Below are positions 53,433 through 62,675 of a stretch of 64,000 nucleotides of DNA, one piece after another (the stretch's first letter is position 1; every line of letters begins with the position of its first letter). Made by a program: the position numbers and the translations under genes. The DNA comes from Solidesulfovibrio alcoholivorans DSM 5433 (GTDB taxonomy: Bacteria > Desulfobacterota > Desulfovibrionia > Desulfovibrionales > Desulfovibrionaceae). The notes beneath the pieces are model-generated. The model did no database searches and had not been told where the DNA came from. It saw nothing but the letters and a program-made list of their open reading frames with translations. The stretch covers positions 62,001-126,000 of the forward strand of contig NZ_JNJA01000008.1 in the NCBI RefSeq assembly GCF_000702665.1, read 5' to 3'.

Positions 53433-54176
53433 ATGAAAATCGGCATCATCGGCGGCAGCGGCCTGGACGACCCCAACATCCTCGACGCGCCCTCCGACAT
53501 CGAGATCGACACGCCCTACGGGCCGCCCAATTCGACGTTGCGGCAGGGCAGGATCGGCGGCAAGGACGTGGTCCTGCTCGCCCGCCACGGCCGGTCCCAC
53601 ACGGCCACGCCCACCCATGTCAACTACCGGGCCAACATCCACGCCCTGCGCAAGGTCGGCTGCGCGGCCATCCTCTCGACCACGGCCGTGGGGTCGCTGC
53701 GCCAGGAGATCGGCCGGGGCGACCTCGTCATCCTCGACCAGTTCATCGATTTCACCAAAAGGCGGCACCTGACCTTCCACGAGCGCTTCGAGCCGCACAA
53801 TCCGGCGCATACGCCCATGGCCGACCCGTTCTCCGAGCCGCTGCGCCAGTTGCTCATCGACGCCTGCCGCAAGCACGGCTACCGGCACCACGATACGGGC
53901 ACGGTGGTGACCATCGAAGGCCCGCGCTTTTCCACCCGGGCCGAATCCAACATGTTCCGCGCCTGGGGCGCGGACGTCATCAACATGAGCGTGGCCACGG
54001 AGTGCGCCCTGGCCGTGGAGGCCGGAGTGCCCTACGCGGCCGTGGCCATGAGCACGGACTACGACTGCTGGAAAACGGACGAACCGCCGGTCAACTGGGA
54101 GGAGATCGTCACGATCTTCAAGGAAAACGCCGAGAAGGTGACGAACGTGCTGATCGAGGTCATCAAGACGATGTAG
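53433..54176 (+). CDS. mtnP: S-methyl-5'-thioadenosine phosphorylase
   Basis: 247 residues from ATG 53433. It contains GIIGGSGLDDPNIL, LLARHGRSHTATPTHVNYRANI, STTAVGSLRQEI, TVVTIEGPRFSTRAES and NMSVATECALAVEAGVPYAAVAMSTDYDCW, all typical of MtnP. It cleaves MTA to adenine and methylthioribose-1-phosphate. The neighbouring apt then recaptures adenine. Confidence 0.95.
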   Translation: MKIGIIGGSGLDDPNILDAPSDIEIDTPYGPPNSTLRQGRIGGKDVVLLARHGRSHTATPTHVNYRANIHALRKVGCAAILSTTAVGSLRQEIGRGDLVILDQFIDFTKRRHLTFHERFEPHNPAHTPMADPFSEPLRQLLIDACRKHGYRHHDTGTVVTIEGPRFSTRAESNMFRAWGADVINMSVATECALAVEAGVPYAAVAMSTDYDCWKTDEPPVNWEEIVTIFKENAEKVTNVLIEVIKTM

Positions 54177-54203
54177 GGCGGGCTTTGCGCTCGCTTGCCG
54201 ACG

Positions 54204-54238
54204 AAAAAGGCGTCCCCCGGCCGGGGGACGCCTTTTTT
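54204..54238. terminator. Bidirectional terminator
   Basis: Stem GGCGTCCCCCGG/CCGGGGGACGCC with flanking A- and T-runs. It can end mtnP (plus) and the DUF5343-like gene (minus). Confidence 0.9.
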
Positions 54239-54247
54239 GCGTCCGGG

Positions 54248-56068
54248 CTATTCGCCCGGCGTGAACATGTGCCGTTTGAGACTGGTGAAAATGGCGTCGT
54301 AGACGGCCGCGTCCGTGCTTTCGGGCAGCACGATCTGGATGGGGCAGCGCATGCTCTTGGCCGCGCCCTCGCCCGTGCCGTGGCATGCGGCCGGGGCGTC
54401 GTGGGCCTCGTCCTTTGCGGCGGCCGCGGCATCGTTGCCCGGGGGCGTTTCCTTGAGGGGCAGCGCATCGAGGTCGAAGACGAGGGAGGGCGGAATGCCC
54501 GTTCGCTCCAACTGCCGCTGGGCAGTGGCGTCGGCCAGGGCGACGTCTGGGGCGGGAGGCGGCGTCGCCGCGTCGGCCGGCTGTGGTGCGTCGGCCGGGG
54601 TGGCATCCTCCATGGCGGCCAGCGTCGTCGCCATGAGTGGGTTGTCCGTCTCCCCGCCGGGTTCGGGCGTTTCGAGGCGCAACGCCTCAGGGGCTTGAGG
54701 CTCGAAAACGGGCGTCAGGGATTGGCTCATGGGGGCAGGCCTGCCGGCGTCGGCCGGAGCGGGCGCTTCGGGCTGCACCGTCACCAGGGGAGTATCCCGT
54801 TCCAGGACCGGAAGCTCGGGTTCGGGCGCGGCCTGGGTGGCGACGGGTTCGGGCATGGCGGGAGGCGTATCGGCCGCATCGCCGTCGGCCTCCGTCTCCA
54901 GGATGAGCGGCATGGGCTCGGGAGCGGCCGCGGGGGGGGCAGCGACGCTGGCGTCCGGTTCCAATTCCAGGACGAGGGGCACCGGTGCGGCGGCATCGGA
55001 AAAAGCAGGTGCGGCGTACGTCACATCGTCGCCGCCCTGGGGCGCGGTCGCGGCGGCGGGAGCGGGCGTTGCGGTGTCGGCTTCCGATTCCAGCTTCAGG
55101 ACCAGCGGTTCGGGCGTCGCCGCAGGCGGCGGGGCGGCCTGCGTGGTGGAGGGCGTTTCCCGGCCGGGAGCGGGCGCATGGGGCGGCGATGGCGGCATTG
55201 CCGCTTCCCCGACCGCTGCCGGTTCCGGGAGCAGGTCCGCGGGAACGGGCGTATCCGGGGCGGACGCTGCGGGGGGCGCAGCCGGTTTCGTGGCGACGGC
55301 GACGGGTGGCGCGGGAGCGGGTTCGGACGCGGGGGCTGCTTCCGTCGTGACCTCGAATTCCGGGCCGAGCAGAAGCGGTTCGGACTCGCTCGCCGCTGTC
55401 GCGTCCGGCTGCTGCGGCGGAGCCGTTTCTTGCGCTGCCGCAGTTTCGGACGGCGGGGGCGTTTGCGCTGGAGAGTATGTGCGCTGCTGCGCATTTTTTG
55501 TGGCGTTGCGCGTCTGTTGCACGGCTGTAGCCGTTGCATCCGTGTTGTCGGCGAAGCGGCACAGTGCAAGAAACGTGCTGGCGATGCCGCTGATCATCAT
55601 GTCTGTTTTCTTGCCGTTATAAAGCTGCTTGAGCGCATCGGCCACTTGCTGCTCCGACAAGTCGGACGCATCGGGATGCAGAGCGAACAGCTTGGAGTAG
55701 GCTTCATGGATGCCGTCCAGCAGGATTTCACGCGCATCGACAAGTTTATGGAAATCCATATACCGTTTCGTCGGCATTCCGGAATCACTCAGGAAATGCA
55801 GTTCCTTCAGGATGTCTATGAAAGACCGGTCGATGGCGTAGCGGAAGCCGATGCCGGACATGAATCCGACATCGAACCTGTCCGGTATTTCTGCCTGCAA
55901 TATTGCTTGAAAATAAAGTGGAATGCTTGAAATTTTTAATGAATAAGCATTCGGCAGGGACATCGTTTTATTTTCCGTAGTTGACGCCATGCGAAACGAT
56001 GGGGGTGGAGATGCTTCGCGGGAAGAAAAGATGTTGAACAACAAGGAACTCATCCCTCCAGAAAACAT
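54248..56068 (-). CDS. DUF5343-like N-terminus with long repetitive linker and conserved-looking C-terminus
   Basis: 606 residues at the longest start. Residues about 36-190 (LPNAYSLKISSIPLYFQAIL, RYMDFHKLVDAREILL, LSEQQVADALKQLYNGKKTD) resemble DUF5343 proteins. Residues about 195-570 are Pro/Ala-rich and contain at least five hydrophobic linear motifs of one type: EPLVLKLESEAD, VPLVLELEPDAS, EPMPLILETEAD, EALRLETPEPG and PSLVFDLDALPL. The last 34 residues (MRCPIQIVLPES) look folded. The start is unclear: an ATG at 55963 begins the domain. The promoter region 56069-56290 is AT-rich and gene-free. Function unknown. Confidence 0.7.
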   Translation of the reverse strand: MFSGGMSSLLFNIFSSREASPPPSFRMASTTENKTMSLPNAYSLKISSIPLYFQAILQAEIPDRFDVGFMSGIGFRYAIDRSFIDILKELHFLSDSGMPTKRYMDFHKLVDAREILLDGIHEAYSKLFALHPDASDLSEQQVADALKQLYNGKKTDMMISGIASTFLALCRFADNTDATATAVQQTRNATKNAQQRTYSPAQTPPPSETAAAQETAPPQQPDATAASESEPLLLGPEFEVTTEAAPASEPAPAPPVAVATKPAAPPAASAPDTPVPADLLPEPAAVGEAAMPPSPPHAPAPGRETPSTTQAAPPPAATPEPLVLKLESEADTATPAPAAATAPQGGDDVTYAAPAFSDAAAPVPLVLELEPDASVAAPPAAAPEPMPLILETEADGDAADTPPAMPEPVATQAAPEPELPVLERDTPLVTVQPEAPAPADAGRPAPMSQSLTPVFEPQAPEALRLETPEPGGETDNPLMATTLAAMEDATPADAPQPADAATPPPAPDVALADATAQRQLERTGIPPSLVFDLDALPLKETPPGNDAAAAAKDEAHDAPAACHGTGEGAAKSMRCPIQIVLPESTDAAVYDAIFTSLKRHMFTPGE

Positions 56069-56290
56069 ATGGTGCGGAAAACGATTCTCTAGGCTGACAG
56101 AATAAACAGAAAAGCTCCAATTGTCACGGCCCTAAAAGAAATTTTTAATGGAACTTGCTGATTTATTTAATTTAATAGCGTTTTTTTTTAGGTTTGCGCC
56201 GCGAGGCGTTGCTTGCGCCCCGGAAAACGTGGCATGATTCCCTAATCCTGTCCTTTCCCGACCCTGCCCGTCGCCCCAAGGAGCGAGCCC

Positions 56291-59140
56291 ATGTCCGATC
56301 ATTCACCTGTGCACAATCTTCCTCTCGCGCACAAGGCCTTTCATGACCGCATCCTCGGTTTCATTCCCCGGGAGCGCGTCTTCCTCGGCCCCTTTCACGC
56401 CCTGGCCCTGGGCGACGACGCCAGCTTCTACCGCCTCGTCCCGAAAATCGTGGTCAAGGTCCGGGACGCCCGCGAGGTGGCCTGGCTCTTGCGCGCGGCC
56501 TCGGACACGAAAGTGGCCTTGACCTTTCGCACCGCCGGCACGAGCCTCTCGGGCCAGGCGCTCACCGATTCCGTGCTCGTTTACCTAGCCGGCAATTTCC
56601 GGGGCCTGCGCATCCACCCCGGGGCGGGGAGCGTCAGCATCGAACCGGGCGTCATCGGCGCGCACGCCAATGTCGCCCTGGCCCCGCACGGCCGCAAGAT
56701 CGGCCCGGACCCGGCCTCCATCAGCGCCTGCATGATCGGCGGCATCGCCGCCAACAACTCCTCGGGCATGTGCTGCGGCACCGCGGAAAACAGCTACAAG
56801 ACCGTGGAATCGGCAAAGCTCGTCTTCATCGACGGCGACAGCCTGGACACCGCCGACCCTGTTTCCCGGGCACGCTTCGCCGTGACCCACGCCGCGCTCC
56901 TGGCGGAACTGGCTGCCATCCGCGCGGAAATCCTGGCCGATGCGGCGCTCGCCGAACGCATCCGCCGCAAGTTCAAGATCAAAAACACCACCGGCTACAG
57001 CATCAACGCTTTTGTGGATTTCGAGGACCCCTTCGACATCCTGCTCCACCTCATCATCGGTTCCGAGGGCACCCTGGCGTTTATCGCCGAGGTCACCTAC
57101 CGCACCGTGGTGGAGCATCCCTTCAAGGCTTCCTCGCTCATGATCTACCCCAGCATCGCCGACGCCTGCCGGGCGACCATGGCGCTCAAAAACGGCGGCG
57201 TGTCCGCCGTGGAGCTCATGGACAGGGCGTCGCTGCGCAGCGTCGAGGACAAGCCCGGCATGCCCGCCTATCTCAAGGAGTTGGGCGTGGAAGCCGCCGC
57301 CATCCTGGTCGAGGTGCGCGGCGCGGACAAGGCCGAGCTGCTGGCCCGCATAGAAGGGGCGCTTTCCCGCGTCGCGGGCATCGAGCCGGTCTTTCCGCTC
57401 CTTTTCATGGACAAAAAGGACGATTACGAAAAGCTCTGGAACATCCGGCGCGGGCTTTTCACCTCCGTCGGCGGCGCGCGCAAGCCCGGCAGCGCGGTCA
57501 TCATCGAAGACGTGGTCTTCCCCATCGAACGCCTGGCCGAGGGCACGGTGGAGTTGCAACATCTCATGGCCCGGCACGGCTTCGCCGAGGGCATCATTTT
57601 CGGCCACGCCCTGGAAGGCAACCTGCATTTCGTCTTCTGCCCGGATTTCGCGGATGCGGAGTCCGTGGCCCACTACCGGGACCTCATCGACGAAGTGACG
57701 CAGATGGTCGTCGGGCGCTACGACGGGTCGCTCAAGGGCGAGCACGGCACGGGCCGCAACATGGCCCCCTTCGTGGAGATGGAGTGGGGCAGGACCGCCT
57801 ACGCCCTGATGCGCCGCCTCAAGGCCGCCTTCGACCCGGACAACCTGCTCAATCCCGGCGTCATCCTCACCGACGATCCGCAGGTGCACATGAAAAACTT
57901 GAAGTCGCTGCCGCAGGTGAACCCGCTTATCGACCCCTGCATCGAATGCGGCTACTGCGAGTCCGTGTGCCCCTCGCGAAACGTCACCACCACGCCGCGC
58001 CAGCGCATCACCCTCCAGCGCCACATGGCCCGGGTCGCGGCCGAGGGCGACAAGGCGGAATACGACGCCTTCCACAAGGACTACGCATACTTCGGCAACC
58101 AGACATGCGCCGCAGACGGGCTGTGCGCCACGGTCTGCCCGGTCGGCGTGGACACCGGCGTTTTCACCAAGGACTACCGCCGCCGCGAATCCACGGCGCG
58201 CGGCCGTAAAATCGGCTGCCTTGTCGCGGACCACTATGGTTTGGTCACGAGTCTTGCACGGCAGGGGCTGTGGCTCTCCCACGCCGTCCACAGGCTGCTT
58301 GGGACGCGCGCCATGACCGCCATGACCCATACGCTGCGCCGGATCTCGGGCGGAGTCGTGCCCTTCTGGACGCCGTACGCCCCCAAGGCCGCGCCCCGCA
58401 TCCGCCTGCGCGACACCGTCCGGGGCATGGGCCGGCAGGTGGTCTATTTTCCGAGCTGCACCACGCGTTCCATGGGCCCCGCTGCCCTGGACCCGGACCA
58501 GCGCGGCCTTTTCGAGGCCACCATGTCCGTTCTGGCCAAGGCCGGCTTCGACGTCATCTTCCCCGAAGGCATGAAGGAGCTGTGCTGCGGCCTGACGCTC
58601 GAATCCAAGGGCATGCACGACGACGCCGCGCGCAAGTCCGCCGAACTGGAAGCGGCGCTGCGCAAGGTCAGCGGCAACGGGGCCATCCCCATCCTCTGCG
58701 ACGCCAGCCCCTGCCTCTATACCATGCGCTGCAAGATGGAGCCGGGGCTTACGCTCCACGAGCCCGTGGAATTCATCCACGACTATTGCCTGGAGCATCT
58801 GGATGTGACGCCCCTGGCCGAAACGGTTGCGCTGCACGTGTCGTGTTCCTCGGTCAAGATGGGGCTTTCCGCCAAGTTCGAGGTCCTGGCGCGCGCCTGC
58901 GCCCGCGAGGTGGTCGTGCCGCGCGGCATCCACTGTTGCGGCTTCGCCGGCGACCGGGGCTTTTTCTACCCGGAACTCAATGCCGCCGCCCTGGCCGACC
59001 TGCGGCCGCAGCTCCCGGCCTCGACCACCTCCGGCTACTGCAACAGCCGCACCTGCGAGATCGGCCTGTCCTACCACGCCGGCGTGCCCTACCAGTCCAT
59101 CGTCTACCTGGTGGACCGCGCCAGTTGCGGCAAGGCGTAG
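56291..59140 (+). CDS. FAD/iron-sulfur D-lactate-type dehydrogenase fusion (GlcD-like)
   Basis: 949 residues. The N-terminal PCMH FAD domain (GTSLSGQALTDSVLVYLAG, IGGIAANNSSGM) leads to the FAD-oxidase C-terminal domain (IIFGHALEGNLHFVF, GEHGTGRNMAPFV). A 4Fe-4S domain follows with CIECGYCESVCP near residue 550 and CAADGLCATVCP. It ends with two CCG-type cysteine motifs, LCCGLTLES and CCGFAGDRGF. GlcD, GlcF-like and CCG modules are thus in one chain, as in large D-lactate dehydrogenases of sulfate reducers. It probably oxidises D-lactate or glycolate to feed electrons into the membrane. The ATG follows AAGGAGCG. Confidence 0.92.
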   Translation: MSDHSPVHNLPLAHKAFHDRILGFIPRERVFLGPFHALALGDDASFYRLVPKIVVKVRDAREVAWLLRAASDTKVALTFRTAGTSLSGQALTDSVLVYLAGNFRGLRIHPGAGSVSIEPGVIGAHANVALAPHGRKIGPDPASISACMIGGIAANNSSGMCCGTAENSYKTVESAKLVFIDGDSLDTADPVSRARFAVTHAALLAELAAIRAEILADAALAERIRRKFKIKNTTGYSINAFVDFEDPFDILLHLIIGSEGTLAFIAEVTYRTVVEHPFKASSLMIYPSIADACRATMALKNGGVSAVELMDRASLRSVEDKPGMPAYLKELGVEAAAILVEVRGADKAELLARIEGALSRVAGIEPVFPLLFMDKKDDYEKLWNIRRGLFTSVGGARKPGSAVIIEDVVFPIERLAEGTVELQHLMARHGFAEGIIFGHALEGNLHFVFCPDFADAESVAHYRDLIDEVTQMVVGRYDGSLKGEHGTGRNMAPFVEMEWGRTAYALMRRLKAAFDPDNLLNPGVILTDDPQVHMKNLKSLPQVNPLIDPCIECGYCESVCPSRNVTTTPRQRITLQRHMARVAAEGDKAEYDAFHKDYAYFGNQTCAADGLCATVCPVGVDTGVFTKDYRRRESTARGRKIGCLVADHYGLVTSLARQGLWLSHAVHRLLGTRAMTAMTHTLRRISGGVVPFWTPYAPKAAPRIRLRDTVRGMGRQVVYFPSCTTRSMGPAALDPDQRGLFEATMSVLAKAGFDVIFPEGMKELCCGLTLESKGMHDDAARKSAELEAALRKVSGNGAIPILCDASPCLYTMRCKMEPGLTLHEPVEFIHDYCLEHLDVTPLAETVALHVSCSSVKMGLSAKFEVLARACAREVVVPRGIHCCGFAGDRGFFYPELNAAALADLRPQLPASTTSGYCNSRTCEIGLSYHAGVPYQSIVYLVDRASCGKA

Positions 59141-59167
59141 GGAGGCAGGAGGGGCAGGAGGGGAAGA

Positions 59168-59210
59168 AGCCTCCGGCGGCCAGGAGGGGAGGATCCCCTC
59201 CTGGACCTCC
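59168..59210 (+). repeat. GC-rich intergenic palindrome, copy G
   Basis: Starts GCCTCCGGCGGCC and forms CCAGGAGGGG/CCCCTCCTGG around AGGAT. It lies between the dehydrogenase stop and the WD40-caspase gene. Confidence 0.85.
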
Positions 59211-59370
59211 TCGAAAGGGGGGCCGGGACAGAATTCATCAATTGTTTAGGAATGCGGGAAGGTCCGAATGGCGGGCTTTTGGGGCCTGGACTTTGCAAGG
59301 GGTACTTGACGGGGCCGTCAGGGGGGGAGAAGAATGCGCCCCGCCCGCTGACGGGCGAGGAGTGATCCCC

Positions 59371-62235
59371 ATGCGCTTTCGCGTCTGCCTGCTGACCGTT
59401 CTCCTGCTCCTTTCCGCCTACTGCCACGCCGCCGCCGGAACGCCGCCCGCCGAGCCGATCCTGCGCATCGAAACCGGCATGCACACGGCGCTTATCAAAC
59501 GCATCGCCGTGGACGGCCTGGGCCGCTACTTGGCCACGGCCTCGGACGACAAGACCTGCCGTGTCTGGGACATCCGCACCGGCGAACAGCTGCGCGTGCT
59601 GCGTCCGCCCATCGGCCACGACTACGAGGGCCGGCTCTACAGCGTGGCCATGAGCCCCGACGGCCGCTACGTCTTTTGCGCCGGCTGGACCGGCTACGGT
59701 TGGGACAAAACCCACAGCGTCTATATTTTCGAGCGCGAGTCCGGCCGTCTGGTGAGGCGCCTCACCGGCCTGCCGAGCGTGGTCAACCACCTGGCCGTGT
59801 CCCACGACGGAGACTACCTGGCCGCGGCCATGGGCGAGGAGGGCGTGCGCGTGTGGCGGCTGTCCGACCTGTCGCTCGTCGGCGGCGACAAGGACTATGC
59901 CGGCGAATCCTACGGCGCGGCCTTCGACGGCAAGGGCCATCTCGCCACCGCCTGCTACGACGGCGCGGTGCGCCTGTACCGCGTCACCGATACCGGCATT
60001 TCGCTTCTCGCCAAAACCAAGGTGCCGGGCGGCTCGCGCCCGTTTTCCCTGGCCTTTTCCCCGGACGGTACGCAGCTCGCCGTGGGATTCACCGACACGC
60101 CCGCCGTCACCGTGCTCGACGGCGAAACACTGAGTTTGCTCGGCGCGCCCAACCTCACGGGCGTGGACAACGGCAACCTCGCCTCGGTCGCCTTCGCGGC
60201 CGACGGCTCGCTGCTTGCCGCCGGTCGCTGGGTCTCGGACCGCGGCTGCCCGGTGCGCCGCTTCAAACCGTCGGATTTCGTGGAATACAAGGACTACGAC
60301 ACGGGCAAATCCGCCGTGGTCACGCTGTGCCCGCTGCCGGACGGCGGGCTCGCCTACGGCACGGTCGCGCCGCGCTGGGGCGTACTGCGCCCGGACGGCT
60401 CCTTCGGCATGACCCGCTCCCCGGCCATCCGCGACTACCGCACCTCGGCGAAGAACTTCCTCGTCGACCGCACCGGCGAAACCATCGCCTACGCGGCCAC
60501 GCCCAAGAAGGGCTTCTACCGCTTCGCCCTGCCCGGGCGCGACCTGCGCCTGATCGACGTGCCCACGCCCGATCTGGCCGCGCCGCGCACCCAGGCCCCG
60601 GGCATCGCCGTCACGGGCTACGAAGGCAGCCGTACGCCCCTGCTCAACGGCCAGCCGCTCAAGCTCAAGGAATTCGAAACCGCCTACTCCCTGGCCATCG
60701 CGCCGGACAACCGCCGCCTCGTGCTCGGCACCTCCTGGAATGTCCGCGCCTACGGCGCGGACGGCCGGCCCCTGTGGCAGACCCCGGCCCCGGACACGGT
60801 CTGGGCCGTGAACGTCAGCGGCGACGGTCGCGCCGTCGTCGCGGCCATGGGCGACGGCTCCATCCGCTGGTACCGCATGGAGGACGGCCACGAGATCCTG
60901 TCCTATTTCCCCCACGCCGACGGCAGGCGCTGGGTGCTCTGGACCCCGGCCGGCTACTACGACGCCTCGCCGGGCGGCGAGGACATGATCGGCTGGAACG
61001 TCAACAACGGCCCGGACCATGCCGCCGATTTCTTCCCGGCCTCGCGCTTCCGCGACGTCTTCCACCGCCCGGACGTGGTGGACCTCGCGTTGCGCACCCT
61101 CGACGAGGACCGGGCCCTGGCCGCGGCCAACGCCGCCAGGGGCGGCGACGTGCGCTCGCCCTCGGTGCTGACCGCCAGGCCCCCGGTGGTCGAAATCCTC
61201 TCGCCGGCTCCCGGCGACGCCTTCACCTCGCCGGACATGACCGTCAAGTTCGCCGTGCGCAGCCCCGGCGGCGAGGACATCACCGCCGTGCGCCTGCTCG
61301 TCGACGGCGCGCGCGTGGCCGAGGACCACCCGAACCTCGCCGGGCGCGGCTTCGAGCCCAGCGTGCTGCAATCGAAAGTCACCCTGCCCCAGCGCGACGT
61401 GGTTCTTTCCGTGGCCGCCGACAACAAAAACGGCCCCTCGGCTCCGGCCACCGTGCGCCTCAAATGGGCCGGCAAGGCCGCCGCCGCTCCCCCCGCGGCC
61501 AAGCTCTACGTGCTCGCCATCGGCGTCGGCCAGTACGCCGACAAGTCCCTGTCCTTGCAATTCCCGGGCAAGGACGCCAACGACTTCGCCGAGGCCATGG
61601 CCCAGCAAAAAGGCCGCCTCTACAGCGACGTCCAGATCCGCACCCTCACCGACGGCGCGGCCACCAAGGACGCCATCCTCGACGGCCTCGACTGGATCGA
61701 GCGGGCGACCACCCAGCACGACGTGGCCATGATCTTCCTCGCCGGCCACGGCGTGAACGATAAAAACGGCGACTACTACTTCCTGCCCGCCAACACGGAC
61801 CTGGAAAAACTGCGCGCCACCGGCCTGCCCTTCCTGGAAATCCAGAAAACCATCCGCAACATCGCAGGCAAGACGCTCTTCTTCGTCGACACCTGTCACA
61901 GCGGCTCCATCATGGGTGCGGGCCGGCGCGGCATGAGCGACTTGAACGGCGTCATCAACGAACTGGCCAGCGCCGGCAACGGCGCGGTGGTCTTCGCCGC
62001 CTCCACCGGCCGCCAATATTCCCTGGAAAAGCCGGAATGGCAAAACGGGGCCTTCACCAAGGCCCTGGTGGAAGGCGTCAAAGGCAAGGCCGACAACCGC
62101 CACACCGGCCGTGTCACCTTCAAGATGCTCGACCTCTACATCTCCGAACGCGTCAAGGAACTCACCCGCGGCGAGCAAACGCCCACTACCGGCGTCCCCG
62201 GCACCGTGGAAGACTTCCCCATCGCCGCCGATTAG
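59371..62235 (+). CDS. Exported WD40-repeat / caspase-fold (C14) protease
   Basis: 954 residues with a signal peptide (VCLLTVLLLLSAYCHAAAG) and GAGGAGTGATCCCC upstream of the ATG. WD40-type repeats fill about 30-580 (LATASDDKTCRVWDIRTGEQ, AMSPDGRYVFCAG, ASVAFAADGSLLAAG). A short Ig-like region around 620-700 precedes a C-terminal caspase domain with the dyad His793 in LAGHG and Cys842 in FVDTCHSGS. Bacterial caspase-like proteins (orthocaspases) cleave after basic residues and have roles in stress responses; this one is predicted to be periplasmic, and its substrate is unknown. Monocistronic. Confidence 0.88.
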   Translation: MRFRVCLLTVLLLLSAYCHAAAGTPPAEPILRIETGMHTALIKRIAVDGLGRYLATASDDKTCRVWDIRTGEQLRVLRPPIGHDYEGRLYSVAMSPDGRYVFCAGWTGYGWDKTHSVYIFERESGRLVRRLTGLPSVVNHLAVSHDGDYLAAAMGEEGVRVWRLSDLSLVGGDKDYAGESYGAAFDGKGHLATACYDGAVRLYRVTDTGISLLAKTKVPGGSRPFSLAFSPDGTQLAVGFTDTPAVTVLDGETLSLLGAPNLTGVDNGNLASVAFAADGSLLAAGRWVSDRGCPVRRFKPSDFVEYKDYDTGKSAVVTLCPLPDGGLAYGTVAPRWGVLRPDGSFGMTRSPAIRDYRTSAKNFLVDRTGETIAYAATPKKGFYRFALPGRDLRLIDVPTPDLAAPRTQAPGIAVTGYEGSRTPLLNGQPLKLKEFETAYSLAIAPDNRRLVLGTSWNVRAYGADGRPLWQTPAPDTVWAVNVSGDGRAVVAAMGDGSIRWYRMEDGHEILSYFPHADGRRWVLWTPAGYYDASPGGEDMIGWNVNNGPDHAADFFPASRFRDVFHRPDVVDLALRTLDEDRALAAANAARGGDVRSPSVLTARPPVVEILSPAPGDAFTSPDMTVKFAVRSPGGEDITAVRLLVDGARVAEDHPNLAGRGFEPSVLQSKVTLPQRDVVLSVAADNKNGPSAPATVRLKWAGKAAAAPPAAKLYVLAIGVGQYADKSLSLQFPGKDANDFAEAMAQQKGRLYSDVQIRTLTDGAATKDAILDGLDWIERATTQHDVAMIFLAGHGVNDKNGDYYFLPANTDLEKLRATGLPFLEIQKTIRNIAGKTLFFVDTCHSGSIMGAGRRGMSDLNGVINELASAGNGAVVFAASTGRQYSLEKPEWQNGAFTKALVEGVKGKADNRHTGRVTFKMLDLYISERVKELTRGEQTPTTGVPGTVEDFPIAAD

Positions 62236-62246
62236 TGGTGTGGTGT

Positions 62247-62356
62247 GGGGCGCTGCCCCACGCCCCGCCGGGACGCTGTCCCGGACCCTGCCGGGGCGTT
62301 GCCCCGGACCCCACCAGGGCTCTGCCCTGGACCCGCCGGGGGGAGTCACTCCCCCC
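62247..62356 (+). repeat. Expanded GC-rich element: four 23-bp mini-hairpin units plus a large hairpin
   Basis: Unit starts at 62247, 62270, 62293 and 62316 are exactly 23 bp apart. Each begins with a 5-bp stem and 3-nt loop: GGGGC-GCT-GCCCC, GGGAC-GCT-GTCCC, GGGGC-GTT-GCCCC and AGGGC-TCT-GCCCT. Changes in one arm are matched in the other. A larger hairpin, GGGGGGA-GTCAC-TCCCCCC, follows at 62338. The rest of 62236-62589, including an ACTTTAAAGGAAGG phrase at about 62470, shows no gene. Confidence 0.9.
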
Positions 62357-62589
62357 GGTCCCCCCGTTCGGCGTCGTGACGCGGGAAGGGCTGCGGGCAC
62401 CGGACGGGCGGAGGCAGGCGCAGCGAAGATGGGGCCGGAATTTTGCTTTGAAAGCCTTGGGAAGCAAAAGACTTTAAAGGAAGGTAGCTTCTTCAAATGC
62501 GGCGCTTCGCCGCTGGCGCCCGTTTCCGAGACCACAGACCCCGACGCACCACTCGCCGGCCACGCTTCCACCCGCTTTCCGCTCCCCGT

Positions 62590-62631
62590 TCGGGGGGCCG
62601 GGGGGGATGATCCCCCCCGGCCGTCGGAGAC
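62590..62631 (-). repeat. GC-rich intergenic palindrome, copy H
   Basis: Inverted orientation; on the minus strand it forms CCGGGGGGGAT/ATCCCCCCCGG. It is close to the 3' end of the nitronate monooxygenase gene and about 230 bp from the expanded element. Confidence 0.8.
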
Positions 62632-62675
62632 ATGCCTTTGTCTTTGCCTTCCTCTCTCTCCGTCCGACCTTCCCG

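Noticed and set aside
56585..62571. Very long minus-strand open frames (830 and 1155 codons) under the dehydrogenase and caspase genes
   Set aside because: Both are antisense shadows of well-supported plus-strand genes, with His/Asp/Val/Gly-rich composition typical of such shadows.
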